Shown: positions 23,282-33,207 of the stretch, piece by piece
Layout of the letters: every line of letters begins with the position of its first letter
How positions within the stretch are numbered: position 1 is the first letter of the stretch
Source of the DNA: Capsicum annuum
Lineage: Eukaryota > Streptophyta > Magnoliopsida > Solanales > Solanaceae
Reading direction: 5' to 3'
DNA: 64,000 nucleotides
Assembly: GCF_002878395.1 (NCBI RefSeq)
Contig: NC_061120.1
Coordinates: 112,318,993 to 112,382,992 of the forward strand
Made by a program: the position numbers and the translations under genes
The notes under the pieces: generated by a model
What the model saw: only the letters and a program-made list of their open reading frames with translations
What the model was told of the DNA's origin: nothing
The model's database searches: none

Positions 23282-25712
23282 TGTAACACCCCGAGTCTGC
23301 ACTCCGGATGTCACACGATGCTTCTAATCCTGAAGGACCACAAGCTAACCCATGATTGGTACCTTCTACAATCACTAAATAATAATACTGTAAAAATGCG
23401 GAAATTTGGCTAAACTGCCATAAGGTTCAAAACTGAATCAAATACTGATATGTAAATACTGAATATCTGTCTAAAATAGTCTAGTCTAAAAAGCCTCTAA
23501 CTATCTGAATATGGAGTTAATGGGACAAGCCCCCAACTAACTCTGACTACTAAAAATATACTAAAAATGAAATAGCAACTCTGTCCTCGAACTATGAGCA
23601 CTCACCACTAACTCAGCTGCTAATAATTTGGGCTGCTAAGTAAGGTCAGGGGCCCATGCATCTAAACCTATGATATGAGACATCATAGCACAAAATAAAG
23701 GTATGCGTCAGTACTTTGAATGTACTGGCATGCTAGGTGAAGTAAGGCTGAATACATGGGTTCATATGCATGAACAATAACTGACTAAATAGCATGAACA
23801 TAACTGAATGAGAGTACGTGTACACCTAAAACTATTATAAATACTAATTATGCAATGCTATGCACATAACTATGTGTACTGTAACTGAGATTTCATTAAC
23901 ACTAGATAAAAAGTTTTGAAAACTAAATGACTGATATCTGAGTTTAATAATATTGTATTACTATTAACTGAGAGACTGTTTCTGACAGTCCTGATTCTGT
24001 AGAGCTAAACTGAATTCTATACAGAGCTGGATAACTATATCTGACAGTACAGATTCTGAAACTGAACTAAGGTTTTATACTGAGTCAAACTGAAATTGCA
24101 GGAGTGTTCATCTAACTGACATACCCCGATTATGAACTGAGTTGGGGTTAAACCTATGACCCCAGTTAGAAGGGTGTTAGCACTTTGCCAAGGGATACTA
24201 ACAATGGCTATGAGTCTCTGACATAAATCCCTTTCGTCAACCCTGGCTGGCAGGAAACCTCGTACGAGATGTATCAACCCTAGACTGACAGGAAGACATC
24301 TCAACCTATGCTGGCTACGTAGTTCTATAATGCAAGAATTGCTACTAAGGGTCAAACCTTCTACTAACAGAAATGCCTCCATTCTTGGCTTCAGTCGGTG
24401 TTGATTCCTACTCCCAACTGAATAGACATTGAACTGATTACTATACTATACTAGGCTTGATTGAATTATTACTGATTGTGTTGTCTATCTGAACTGGGCT
24501 GAGTTCACTGAGTTCTAATAACTGACTAAATACTTTGAGTTCTGTTAACTGGCTGAATATACTAAGTTTTATTATCTGTCTGAGTACTACTGGATGTGAC
24601 ATCACTGAGACTATTCTGAAACTACTATAAATCTAGGTAAACAGCTAGATTGTCGGGTATTAGATACCCTCAGGACTCGATTGCATAAATTCTAAAACAT
24701 AGCACAATCTTGAAAGCATGATAGCTAGACACTTTGTCATAATTTATTTATTGAGGCTTTTAAGCAAACACTTGCATGGCATGAACTTGTATACATGCTA
24801 ACATGATATGATTTTATTAAGCTCACATGAACAATTCATCAAGCATCATGATCAAAATCCCAAACTCATAAATTCAAAGGCTTTTAATATGAAACCATAT
24901 AAAAACACATGCATGCTATTTGTTTCTCAAGAAACTTGCAATTAATCATGGTTTATAAACTCAACTACATCAAAATCATAAATACAATCAAAGTTAACAT
25001 GAAAGTCGTGAAAAAAAATCCACTTGTAATTTGAAAAGGGTTCTTGAACTCCAAGGGTAAAAGGAAACCCTTGGATGAACACCTAACATACCTTAATACT
25101 TGAATTCGTGAAGATTGATGGTGAATTTCTTGAATCTTGATCTTGACTTGATGGACTAGGGTTTTTTCTTGAGAGGATTTTAGTGAATAATGAGAGTATT
25201 TTACCTATTGAGGGGTTTAATCTCGTGTTTTGGGGCTGAATAGAAGTGGGAAAATATCCCAAATACCCCTCTGGACGCTGATTTAATTACTGGAAAGCAT
25301 GCCCAGCGACGTGCATACCGACGCAGTGCGTCAATGGCATCAACGTGATGACCATTGCATCGCGTTGAGTTTGCGTTGGTTCATTGGAATTGCACTAAAA
25401 GCTGGAGAAAATTATCTGTCGACACGATAGGTGATGCGACGCATTGTCGCTCACTATTTTGGTCACCTGAATATGATTCAAACGAGGTCTGAAAAATTTA
25501 AAACTCGCCCAGAGTGACCTATTAACACACCTAATCATGATTCAATCCAAGGATCAATGTTTTAAGGTCATAAAGGTTGTAAAATAGGACTGACAACTTA
25601 TGAAGGCTGAAATAATTCTAAGTATAAACACTTAGCTAAAATTTCTAAGTCTGGGACCTCTTTTCAAGTTTTAACGGACTGAGTTAATCTTAGGATTTTG
25701 TGGGGTCTTACA
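23282..25712 (-). repeat. 5' LTR of the chromovirus (2431 bp)
   Basis: On the plus strand it reads TGTAACACCCCGAG to GGGGTCTTACA. It matches the middle LTR along its length with scattered substitutions and small indels, so the insertion is not recent. Its outer edge (25712) abuts MULE transposase exon sequence. Confidence 0.92.
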
Positions 25713-26648
25713 CTAATACAGGTGGTGTAGTGACTGAGCTTCATGTGCCTAGACCAATACCTGGCAGACTAGCAAAGTGTAGAAGAAAATAGAAGGATGA
25801 GCCTAAAAAGAAGTATGGGAAGTTATTTAGGAAATTACTAAACGTTACTTGCTCTAAGTGTCATCAAGTTGTTATAACAGAATAGTTTGTAAAACTCAGG
25901 TAATAAACTCTTCTCTTTTAATTCAATAATTAAATAATGGTATTCATACTAGACATTTAATATAATTTTTTGTTATTCTAGGATGGGAAAACCTGGAAGC
26001 TCTATCCAGGCAGCAAGTTCTAGCAGGACACCAACCTATAGTCAACCACTAAGCTCTAACCAACCATCAAGTTTTAGCCAGCCAATAATTTTTAGCCGGC
26101 AAGAAAGCTCTATGTATGTTGATACTTTAGCTATTATAAGAGTGCAACCAGTTGGAAAACGTAGAGGTAGAGGTACTGGAAAAGGTAGAGGAGCTGGCAG
26201 AGGTGAGAGCTCTAAGAGAGGCACTGACGAGGTAAGAAAAGGGGAAAGAAATTGTATCTAATCAGCAACCTAGGAAAAGGGTCATTGGAGCATCAACATC
26301 TATAGTAGGATGAAAGAGGTATAAGAATGTAGAATTTGGAATCTACATTAATCAAATGAGTGGCAGTTAAACTTTAAATATAAGTATGGATTACAACTTC
26401 ATGTAATTCTTAATTATTATTTGACAAATCTCATTTTACTTCAAGTAATGCATCCTGAAACTAAATATGAAAGAGTTGTCACTCTACGTGTTTATAAAGA
26501 TGTAACTCAAAGAAACATTGATATTGGTTATAAGCCTCGAGGAATGAAGTGGAGGGTAAAGGATATTGTCATAACTACACAATTGCAAAGTATAAGTCAG
26601 TCAAGAAGAAGCCAATCTGAAAGTGCTAGTGCATCACGAGGTATATGA
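25713..26648 (+). pseudogene. C-terminal exons of a Mutator-like (MULE) transposase
   Basis: Three exon-like blocks. 25713-25901 gives RPIPGRLAKCRRK, a stop, DEPKKKYGKLFRKLLNVTC and SKCHQV, then HNRIVCKTQ in another frame. This is the CCHC knuckle (C-x2-C-x4-H-x4-C) found after the SWIM domain in MULE transposases, broken here by a small deletion, with a GTAATA donor. 25983-26261 is a Ser/Pro/Gln-rich tail with RGRGTGKGRGAGRG, preceded by a TTCTAG acceptor. 26447-26648 carries YERVVTLRVYKDVTQRNIDI and GYKPRGMKWR, the usual end of this family. The catalytic DDE part is absent, cut off at the gypsy LTR at 25712. Confidence 0.7.
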
Positions 26649-26649
26649 A

Positions 26650-27925
26650 CTTGTTGAATCAAATTGTGTTTTAAGTACTATGTATATTTGGAGATTAGTT
26701 GTGTGACTGCTTTATTATTATGTTGGGATATTTGAAGATTCTAAACTATTTTTGGTGTTCTGTTTAGTTTTTTTTTGTTGAATACTTATGCATGTTCGGA
26801 GCTTATTTGAGAAGTTGAATGATAGATTATTTTGTGTGCAAAGTGTTGATCAATTGCACTTGTGCTCTTGTGCTTTATAATATAGTTGTGGACAAAAGGT
26901 ACTTGATGTTGTGTGAATCATTTCACAGTAACCTTGTCTTTTAAATCATTAATTATTATTGTGTGAATCATTTAAACACTGAAAAAACAGAGCAGACTAA
27001 TGCACATTACCCAACTTTTCTCCCTTCCTTCTTCAGTCCTTCATACACAATTTAAGTCACAAAACAAATCAATTACAATAGGAAAGTCAAACCAAAACAG
27101 TCCCATACAAGTAACCAAACCCATATTAGCCAAAATTTAAGAATATTTCTTAAGAAATTTCATGTACCAAAAATCACAATTTCAGCAATGCATATCACTA
27201 TTAATTTTATTGATCGATTTCTCTTTTCTTCAAATGATTTTTTTTTAATAAACCCCGCATCACCCTCTTTGCTTGAGAATTTATTTTGTCACTGTATCAA
27301 TCAAAGTAATTGTATCCACCTTTCGCCTACAAAATTAAAGAAAAACTAAACTAAAAAATTTAGTTGTGGTCATTTGATGTAAATGTAAGATGAATACCTT
27401 AAGTTTTGCAGAAAAAGAATTTGCGTCCAGTGTTGAGTTTTGTCCATGAGATTTTAATTTTAGCTTTGACCTCACATAGATATGCTCCTTTTGTAATTGA
27501 AGAAGATGAAGACAATGAGAAAGATGAATTCGATATTGCTATTAAAAATGACAAAAAGAAAGAAATCAAGAAAAGAACGAGAATTTAAGAGGAGAAAGAG
27601 AAAATTTTAATGACCTCCAACAAAAAATGAGGGATATGAAGAAGAGAAGAAGAAATAGGGAATAAGAAGGAAAGAAATTAGAGCTAAATAAAAAAAAAAA
27701 AGAAATAATACCGTTGAGAAGTGCCACATCAGTTGCTTTCCACATTAGCTACTTTTCATACGATTTCATGCGCTTCGGAAACGTGAGAATACGCCAGCAT
27801 GTCGGGTCGGATATTTATGTTTAGTTGGCACAGTTTATGAATGACTAAAGGGTTCAATAGGGGCAAGGCCTAATTGAGGCGCCAACACAGAAAAATCAAT
27901 TAGTTCATGTTGGGTCGGACATTCA
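26650..27925. other. Non-coding, AT-rich, possibly the 3' part of the MULE
   Basis: No gene is recognised. A 60-codon frame at 27406-27588 is acidic then lysine-rich and has no family match. Two short GTTGGGTCGGA-type phrases occur near 27805 and 27909. A terminal inverted repeat for the MULE could not be placed. Confidence 0.4.
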
Positions 27926-28471
27926 TGTTTTAATTTATTTGTCTCAATCTTTATTTTTTCCCCATTTTCTTTTTTCTCAAGCATTGTTTATTTCTTCCTT
28001 TTTTAGTATAGTACAAGTATAATTCTGTCCTCTACACCTCAAATTTTTTTTAACTTTTCATAATCATTTGTCTCTCAAATTCTATTTTTATTTTTATTAT
28101 TTTCACTTTTTTTATTTTTTTCTTTAATTTTATTTTCATGTTTTAATTCATTTGTCTCAACCTTTATTTTTCTTTTATTTTTTATTTTTATCATTTCTCT
28201 TTTTTTCCCTCATTTTTCTCAAAATTTATTTTTATTTTTTCTCTTATTTTTATTTTTCTCAATTTTTTTAATTCTTGACTTTTTTCTTAATCTTTATTTT
28301 TTTCTTGCTTTTTTTTCTCAATTGTTTTTTGGTTTCTCTATTTTGTTTGATCGCTTTTTTCTTTTTTCTCAACTTCTATTTTATTTTACTAATAAATAAA
28401 AAATTGGATAATCCGCAAAGGGATCTTCTTTTTTTGACATCAAAGCAAATTTAAGGGCATGAAAACATAAA

Positions 28472-29215
28472 GTGGTAGAGTCAACTCTTGCCCATGAGGC
28501 GTAATTTGTTGTTTGAAAGTTCTTGAGCTAAGTCTTGCCTCTAAGGCAATAGTTGTAGAACATCTTATAAATTAAAACATAACGTGGTAAAGTCAACTCT
28601 TACCCGCGGGGCATAATTTGTAGTTTGAAAGTCCTTGAGCCAAGTTTTGCCTCTAAGAAAATAGTTGTAGAATATCTCATAAATGAAAATATAATGTGGT
28701 ATAGTTAACTATTGCCCGTGGGGCATAATTTATAGTTTGAAAGTCCTATGGCATAATTTATAGTTTGAAAGTCCTTGAGCTAAGTCTTGCGTTTAACGCA
28801 ATAGGTGTAAAACATCTCATAAATGAAAACATAATGTGGTAGAGTCAACTCTTGTCCGTGGAGCATAATTTGTAGTTTGAAAGTCCTTGAGTGAAGTCTT
28901 ACCTCTAAGATAATAGTTGTAGAACATCTCATAAATGAAAACATAACGTGGTAAAGTTAACTCTTGCCCGTGGGGAATAATTTATAGTTTGAAAGTCCTT
29001 GAACTAAGTCTTGTCTCCAAGGTAATAATTGTAGAACATCGGATAAATGAAAACATAATATGGTAGAGTCAACTCTTGCCCGTTGTTTGAAAGTCCTTGA
29101 GCTAAGTCTTGCCTCTGAGACAATAGTTGTAGAATATCTCATAAATGAAAATATAACGTGGTAGACTCAACTCTTGCCCATGGAGCATAATCTATTGTTT
29201 GAAAGTCCTTAGAAT
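28472..29215 (+). repeat. 112-bp tandem array, left foldback arm
   Basis: Seven units start at about 28472, 28584, 28696, 28836, 28948, 29060 and 29158, all anchored on TGGTAGAGTCAACTCTTGCC. The third unit carries an internal 28-bp duplication and the sixth is 14 bp short. Each unit contains TTGCCCGTGGGGCATAATTT and GAAAGTCCTTGAGC. Confidence 0.9.
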
Positions 29216-29520
29216 AGCCTTTACCTATTAATTAATATTTTTTGGACGAAATTGCCCCTAATCAATGGAGTAAATTAAATAAATGATCCTCATAATGGAT
29301 AACAACTCCATATTTATATCTTTTTAACTTCTTCTTTTTTTTCACTTTTTGATTTTACTTTAATTTTTATTTTTTATTTTAGATTTTTCTCAACCCTTAC
29401 TTTTTTCCTTTTTTTCCTCTAAACTTCTTTTTTTTCTTTTTTATTTTATACTATTTTTATTTTTTCTTTCCTCTTTTTTTTTTGTTCGTTTTAATTTTTT
29501 CTCAACCCTTATTTTTTTTT

Positions 29521-29620
29521 NNNNNNNNNNNNNNNNNNNNNNNNNNNNNNNNNNNNNNNNNNNNNNNNNNNNNNNNNNNNNNNNNNNNNNNNNNNNNNNN
29601 NNNNNNNNNNNNNNNNNNNN
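29521..29620. other. Assembly gap of 100 N in the foldback loop
   Basis: Exactly 100 N, a conventional placeholder of unknown true length, within the T-rich spacer between the inverted arms. Confidence 0.95.
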
Positions 29621-29780
29621 TTTAATTTTTTTTTATTTTTATCAACCTTTATTTTTTTCCTATTCTCTCTTAACTTCTACATTTTCTTTGATTTTTTTTC
29701 TTAATATTTTTCTTCATTTTATTTTTTTTCTGCAATTTTAATAATTTTTGTTCTTTTCTTCGATTTCTTCCATTCAAGTT

Positions 29781-30680
29781 ACATCTCATGAGCAAGAGTT
29801 GACACTATCACATTATAAAGGCAAGACTTATGACTTTCGAACAATAGGCTACGTTTCATGGGAAAGAGTTGACACTGCTACATTGTAGAGGTTAGACTTA
29901 TGACTTTCAAACTATAAACTATGCCCCACGGGCAAGAGTTAACTTTACCACGTTATGTTTCATTTATGAGATGTTCTACAACTATTGCCTTAGAGGCAAG
30001 ACTTGGCTCAAGGACTTTCAAACTACATATTATGCCCCACGGGCAAGAGTTGACTATACCAAATTACGTTTTCATTTATGAGATGTTCTACAACTATTGC
30101 CTTAGAGGCAAGACTTAGCTTAAGGACTTTCAAACTACAAATTATGCCCCATGGGCAAGAGTTGACTGTACCACGTTATGTTTTCATTTATGAGATGTTC
30201 TACAGCTATTCTCTTAGAGGTAAAACTTAGCACAAGGACTTTCAAACTACAAACTATGCCCCACGGGAAAGAGCTAACTCTACCACATTATGTTTTCATT
30301 TATGAGATGTTCTAAAGCTATTCTCTTAGAGGTAACTTAGCTCAAGGACTTTCAAATAATAAATTATGCCCCACGGGCAAGAGTTGACTCTACCACGTTA
30401 TGTTTTCATTTATGAGACGTTCTACAACTATTGCCTTAGAGGCAAGACTTAGCTCAAGGACTTTCAAACAACAAAATATGCCCCACAGGCAAGAGTTGAC
30501 TCTACCACGTTATGTTTTCATTTATGAGATGTTCTACAACTATTGTCTTAGAGGCAAAACTTAGCTCAAGGACTTTCAAACTACAAATTATACCCCACGG
30601 GCAAGAGTCAACTTTACCACATTATATTTTCATTTATGAGATGTTCTACAACTATTGCCTTAAATTTGCTTTGATGTCAA
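29781..30680 (-). repeat. 112-bp tandem array, right foldback arm (inverted)
   Basis: Seven to eight units in inverse orientation, anchored on GATGTTCTACAACTATTGCC at spacing of about 110-113 bp (near 29970, 30083, 30196, 30308, 30417, 30528, 30637). The two outermost units (29781-29900) are diverged. Pairing with the left arm would give a hairpin stem about 1.3 kb long. Confidence 0.9.
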
Positions 30681-31178
30681 AAAAAGATCCCTTTGAGGAT
30701 TTCTAATTTTTTATTTATTAGCAAAATAAAATCGAAGTTGAGTAAAAAGAAAAAAGCGATCAAACAAAATAGTGAAATAAAAAAAAGATTGAGAAAAAAG
30801 CAAGAAAAAAATAAAGATTAAGAAAAAAAGCGAAGAATTAAAAAAATGGAGAAAAATAAAAATGAGAGGAAAAAATAAAAATAAAGTTTGAGAAAATGAG
30901 GGAAAAAAGAAGAAATGATAAAAACCAAAAATAAAGGTTGAGACAAATGAATTAAAATATGAAAATAAAATTTAAAAAAAAATAAAAAAAGTGAAAATAA
31001 TAAAAATAAAAATAGAATTTGAGAGACAAATGAGTATGAAAAGTTGAAAAATATTTGAGGTGTAGAGGACAAAATTGTACTTGTACTATACTAAAAAGGA
31101 AAGAAATAGACAATACTTGAGAAAAAAGAAAAAAGAGGAAAAAATAAAGGTTGAGATAAATAAATTAAAACATGAAAA

Positions 31179-31560
31179 TAAAATTAAAGGAAAAAGTAAA
31201 AAAGTGAAAATAATAATAAAAAAATAGAACATAAGAGACAAATGACTATAGAAAGTTTAAAAATATTTGAGGTTAAAAGGGAGTATTTGAGAAAAATTAG
31301 GAAAAAAAAAGAGAAATAATAAAAATCAAAAATAAAGGTTAAAGATAAATGAATTAAAAAAAAATGAAGAAATAGATAATGCTTGAGAAAAAAAAAAAGA
31401 TTGAGACAAATGAATTAAAACATGACAATAAAATTAAAGAAAAAAATCAAATAAAGTGAAAATACTAAAAAATAAAATTTAGAGATAAATGAGTATGAAA
31501 AGTTTTAAAAATATATTTGAGATATATAGGGACAAAATTATACTAATACAATATTTAAAA
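31179..31560 (-). repeat. A-rich extension of the right foldback arm
   Basis: Further partial copies of the outer A-rich block, with GAGACAAATGA followed by TTTGAGG occurring twice more. The right side has extra duplications not present at the left edge. Confidence 0.6.
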
Positions 31561-32730
31561 AGAAAGATTAGTTTTCAAAGACTTTTCTTATTGGAGCCAA
31601 AAATCTAAAGTCACCCATATTTAGATCTATGGCATGTAATTTCCTAACTAATACCTAATTTTTAAAATTTGAAGAACACCCCTTAAGTGATAAACTTATT
31701 TGTCACTTTTCATGCATATCCGTTATTGTATAAAGTGTGTTTTCACATGTGATGTGAAGGCCTTTTATTTGCTCAAATTCTTCCCTTACCTCTTTTTTCC
31801 CAAAAAAACCTAGTAGAACTTTTGTAATTTTCCCAAGGAAATATTCTATATTAAAGAAGGGGATACGTGCCATAGTGATAGTGATGGCACTTGGCAGAAT
31901 AATGTGTATCGAGCGAATTTAACCTCCGTCAGTAGGTGGACCTTCGCGAGGCTCACCAAATTTATGGGTAAACAATAGGTACATTTTCCATTCCAATTTC
32001 TACTGTATCTCATGTATACAACACATATTATCATCAGTACTGGCCTATGCTCAATTCGGATTATTCCCACACTGCGAGACTGATTTCCGCTAGTTTTATA
32101 TTTGCGACGTCCTTTCATCCCCTCTTTCCATTCAGGCATGCGTAAGGCAAGCTGATTTGGGGAGGGAGATTGTCGAGAAGCAAAGTCTTAAAGAGGGACT
32201 CATTTAGATTGTTTTGGTTTTCCGCTTTACCCCACCTTGCCTGCCGGCTTATGCAATTTGACATGGTCAGTTTCCCATCCCACAGGCAAGGAAGTCGCAG
32301 ATTTCTGCTATATTAAGAACTCTGGATCTCAAGTAAATGCAGCTAAGAAAAAGTACCACAGAGTCAAAAAGGCCTAAAATTCTATACACAACTATACCCC
32401 GAATATAAAAATAAAAATGAGGAACACCGCCAGGTACAGACCACTCGCCAGTTTGTATTGCCAGTGAAGTTGAGATGGGCATTTCCAGATCGTTGAACAT
32501 GCCTAAAGGAATGTTAAGAGACAAGGACAAAAATTGCATGCTGCCTCAAATAGAGCAGAAAAATAAGTAAAAAGAATGTTAAGAAAAGGCATTTCACATA
32601 TTTTATGCGTTCATTCACTCCATCTCCCCCTATTCCCCATCCGGCCACCCCCACCCCCTAAAAAGAAAACATTGCAACAGTAAATTCTTAGCTCCGCATG
32701 ACAGCAAATTAACATATCTCCATGATTGAT
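31561..32730. other. Unique-looking sequence, no gene recognised
   Basis: Base composition is less skewed than the surroundings. An open plus-strand stretch around 31855-31970 is bounded by AAAGAAG and a GGTAAAC donor-like site and reads TWQNNVYRANLTSVSRWTFA, but no family was recognised. Short ORFs on the minus strand (32139-31846, 32539-32267) show no domain. Confidence 0.4.
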
Positions 32731-33037
32731 GGATAACCATCAGTTTAAGGCCTTTTTCGCCTCAGGGTGATTTGTCTAACAAAAAGATTTTTTTGTAGTC
32801 AGATCTATAATGCTGTCTAAATAATGGATCACCGAGAAACCACAGAACCGTTAAAAACCATAAAACTATCTAAAAGCTCTCATGGACAACCATCCGTGTA
32901 AGGCCTTTTACGCCTCAGGGTGATTTGTCTAACAAAAAAGATTTTTTTGTAGTCAGATCTATAATGCTGTCTAAATAATGGATCACCGAGAAACCACAGA
33001 ACCGTTAAAAACCACAAAACTATCTAAAAGCTCTCAT
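32730..33037. repeat. Recent 154-bp tandem duplication beyond the ATP synthase stop codon
   Basis: Two copies (about 32730-32883 and 32884-33037) differ at only a few positions and share GTGATTTGTCTAACAAAAA and AATGGATCACCGAGAAACC. On the gene's strand the first copy begins about 120 bp after the stop codon, so it probably lies in the 3' UTR or just after it. Confidence 0.92.
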
Positions 33038-33159
33038 CACAATATTGAACAGCTACAAGTCAGAATCTAATTATTCTAAGCATCAGGATAAAAGTGATAA
33101 CAGTTTAATCGTCGTATCTTATTCTATCAGCAAACAGCAAATCCACCATGTGTTATCTT

Positions 33160-33207
33160 TCAATGATGTGCCTTAGCTTCAGCCTTCTTTTGAGACTTGG
33201 CCTTCGC
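33160..33207 (-). CDS. ATP synthase subunit e, exon 3
   Basis: Codons 39-53 plus TGA. The acceptor is a strong pyrimidine tract ending TTTTTTTTATAG. It encodes [15 protein letters not shown], the conserved basic matrix- or membrane-edge tail. It sits 10.8 kb from exon 2. Confidence 0.92.
   Translation of the reverse strand, partial: AKAKSQKKAEAKAHH

Larger units (their letters stand above)
27926..31178. repeat. Large foldback-type inverted repeat (arms ~1.3-1.4 kb)
   Basis: The left arm (27926-29215) and right arm (29781-31178) are inverse complements in the same order. The outer parts are T-rich (left) and A-rich (right) and share phrases such as GAGAGACAAATG and AGTACAAGTATAA (inverted). 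The inner parts are tandem ~112-bp units. The spacer 29216-29780 is T-rich and holds an assembly gap. The architecture fits plant foldback elements. No transposase is inside, and all short ORFs here are by-products of the repeats. Confidence 0.85.

Noticed and set aside
27406..27588. 60-codon acidic/lysine-rich frame
   Set aside because: No recognised domain, biased composition, and no splice or promoter context. It may be MULE-related but cannot be supported.
28957..30706. Several 60-65-codon frames with repeated peptide MRYSTTIVSEARLSSRTFK-like
   Set aside because: They are products of the 112-bp tandem units read in one frame; they change strand with the arms and have no gene structure.
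31846..32139. Minus-strand 97-codon frame as a gene
   Set aside because: No domain or conserved motif is recognised. The plus-strand exon-like stretch overlapping it is equally unsupported, so neither was called.
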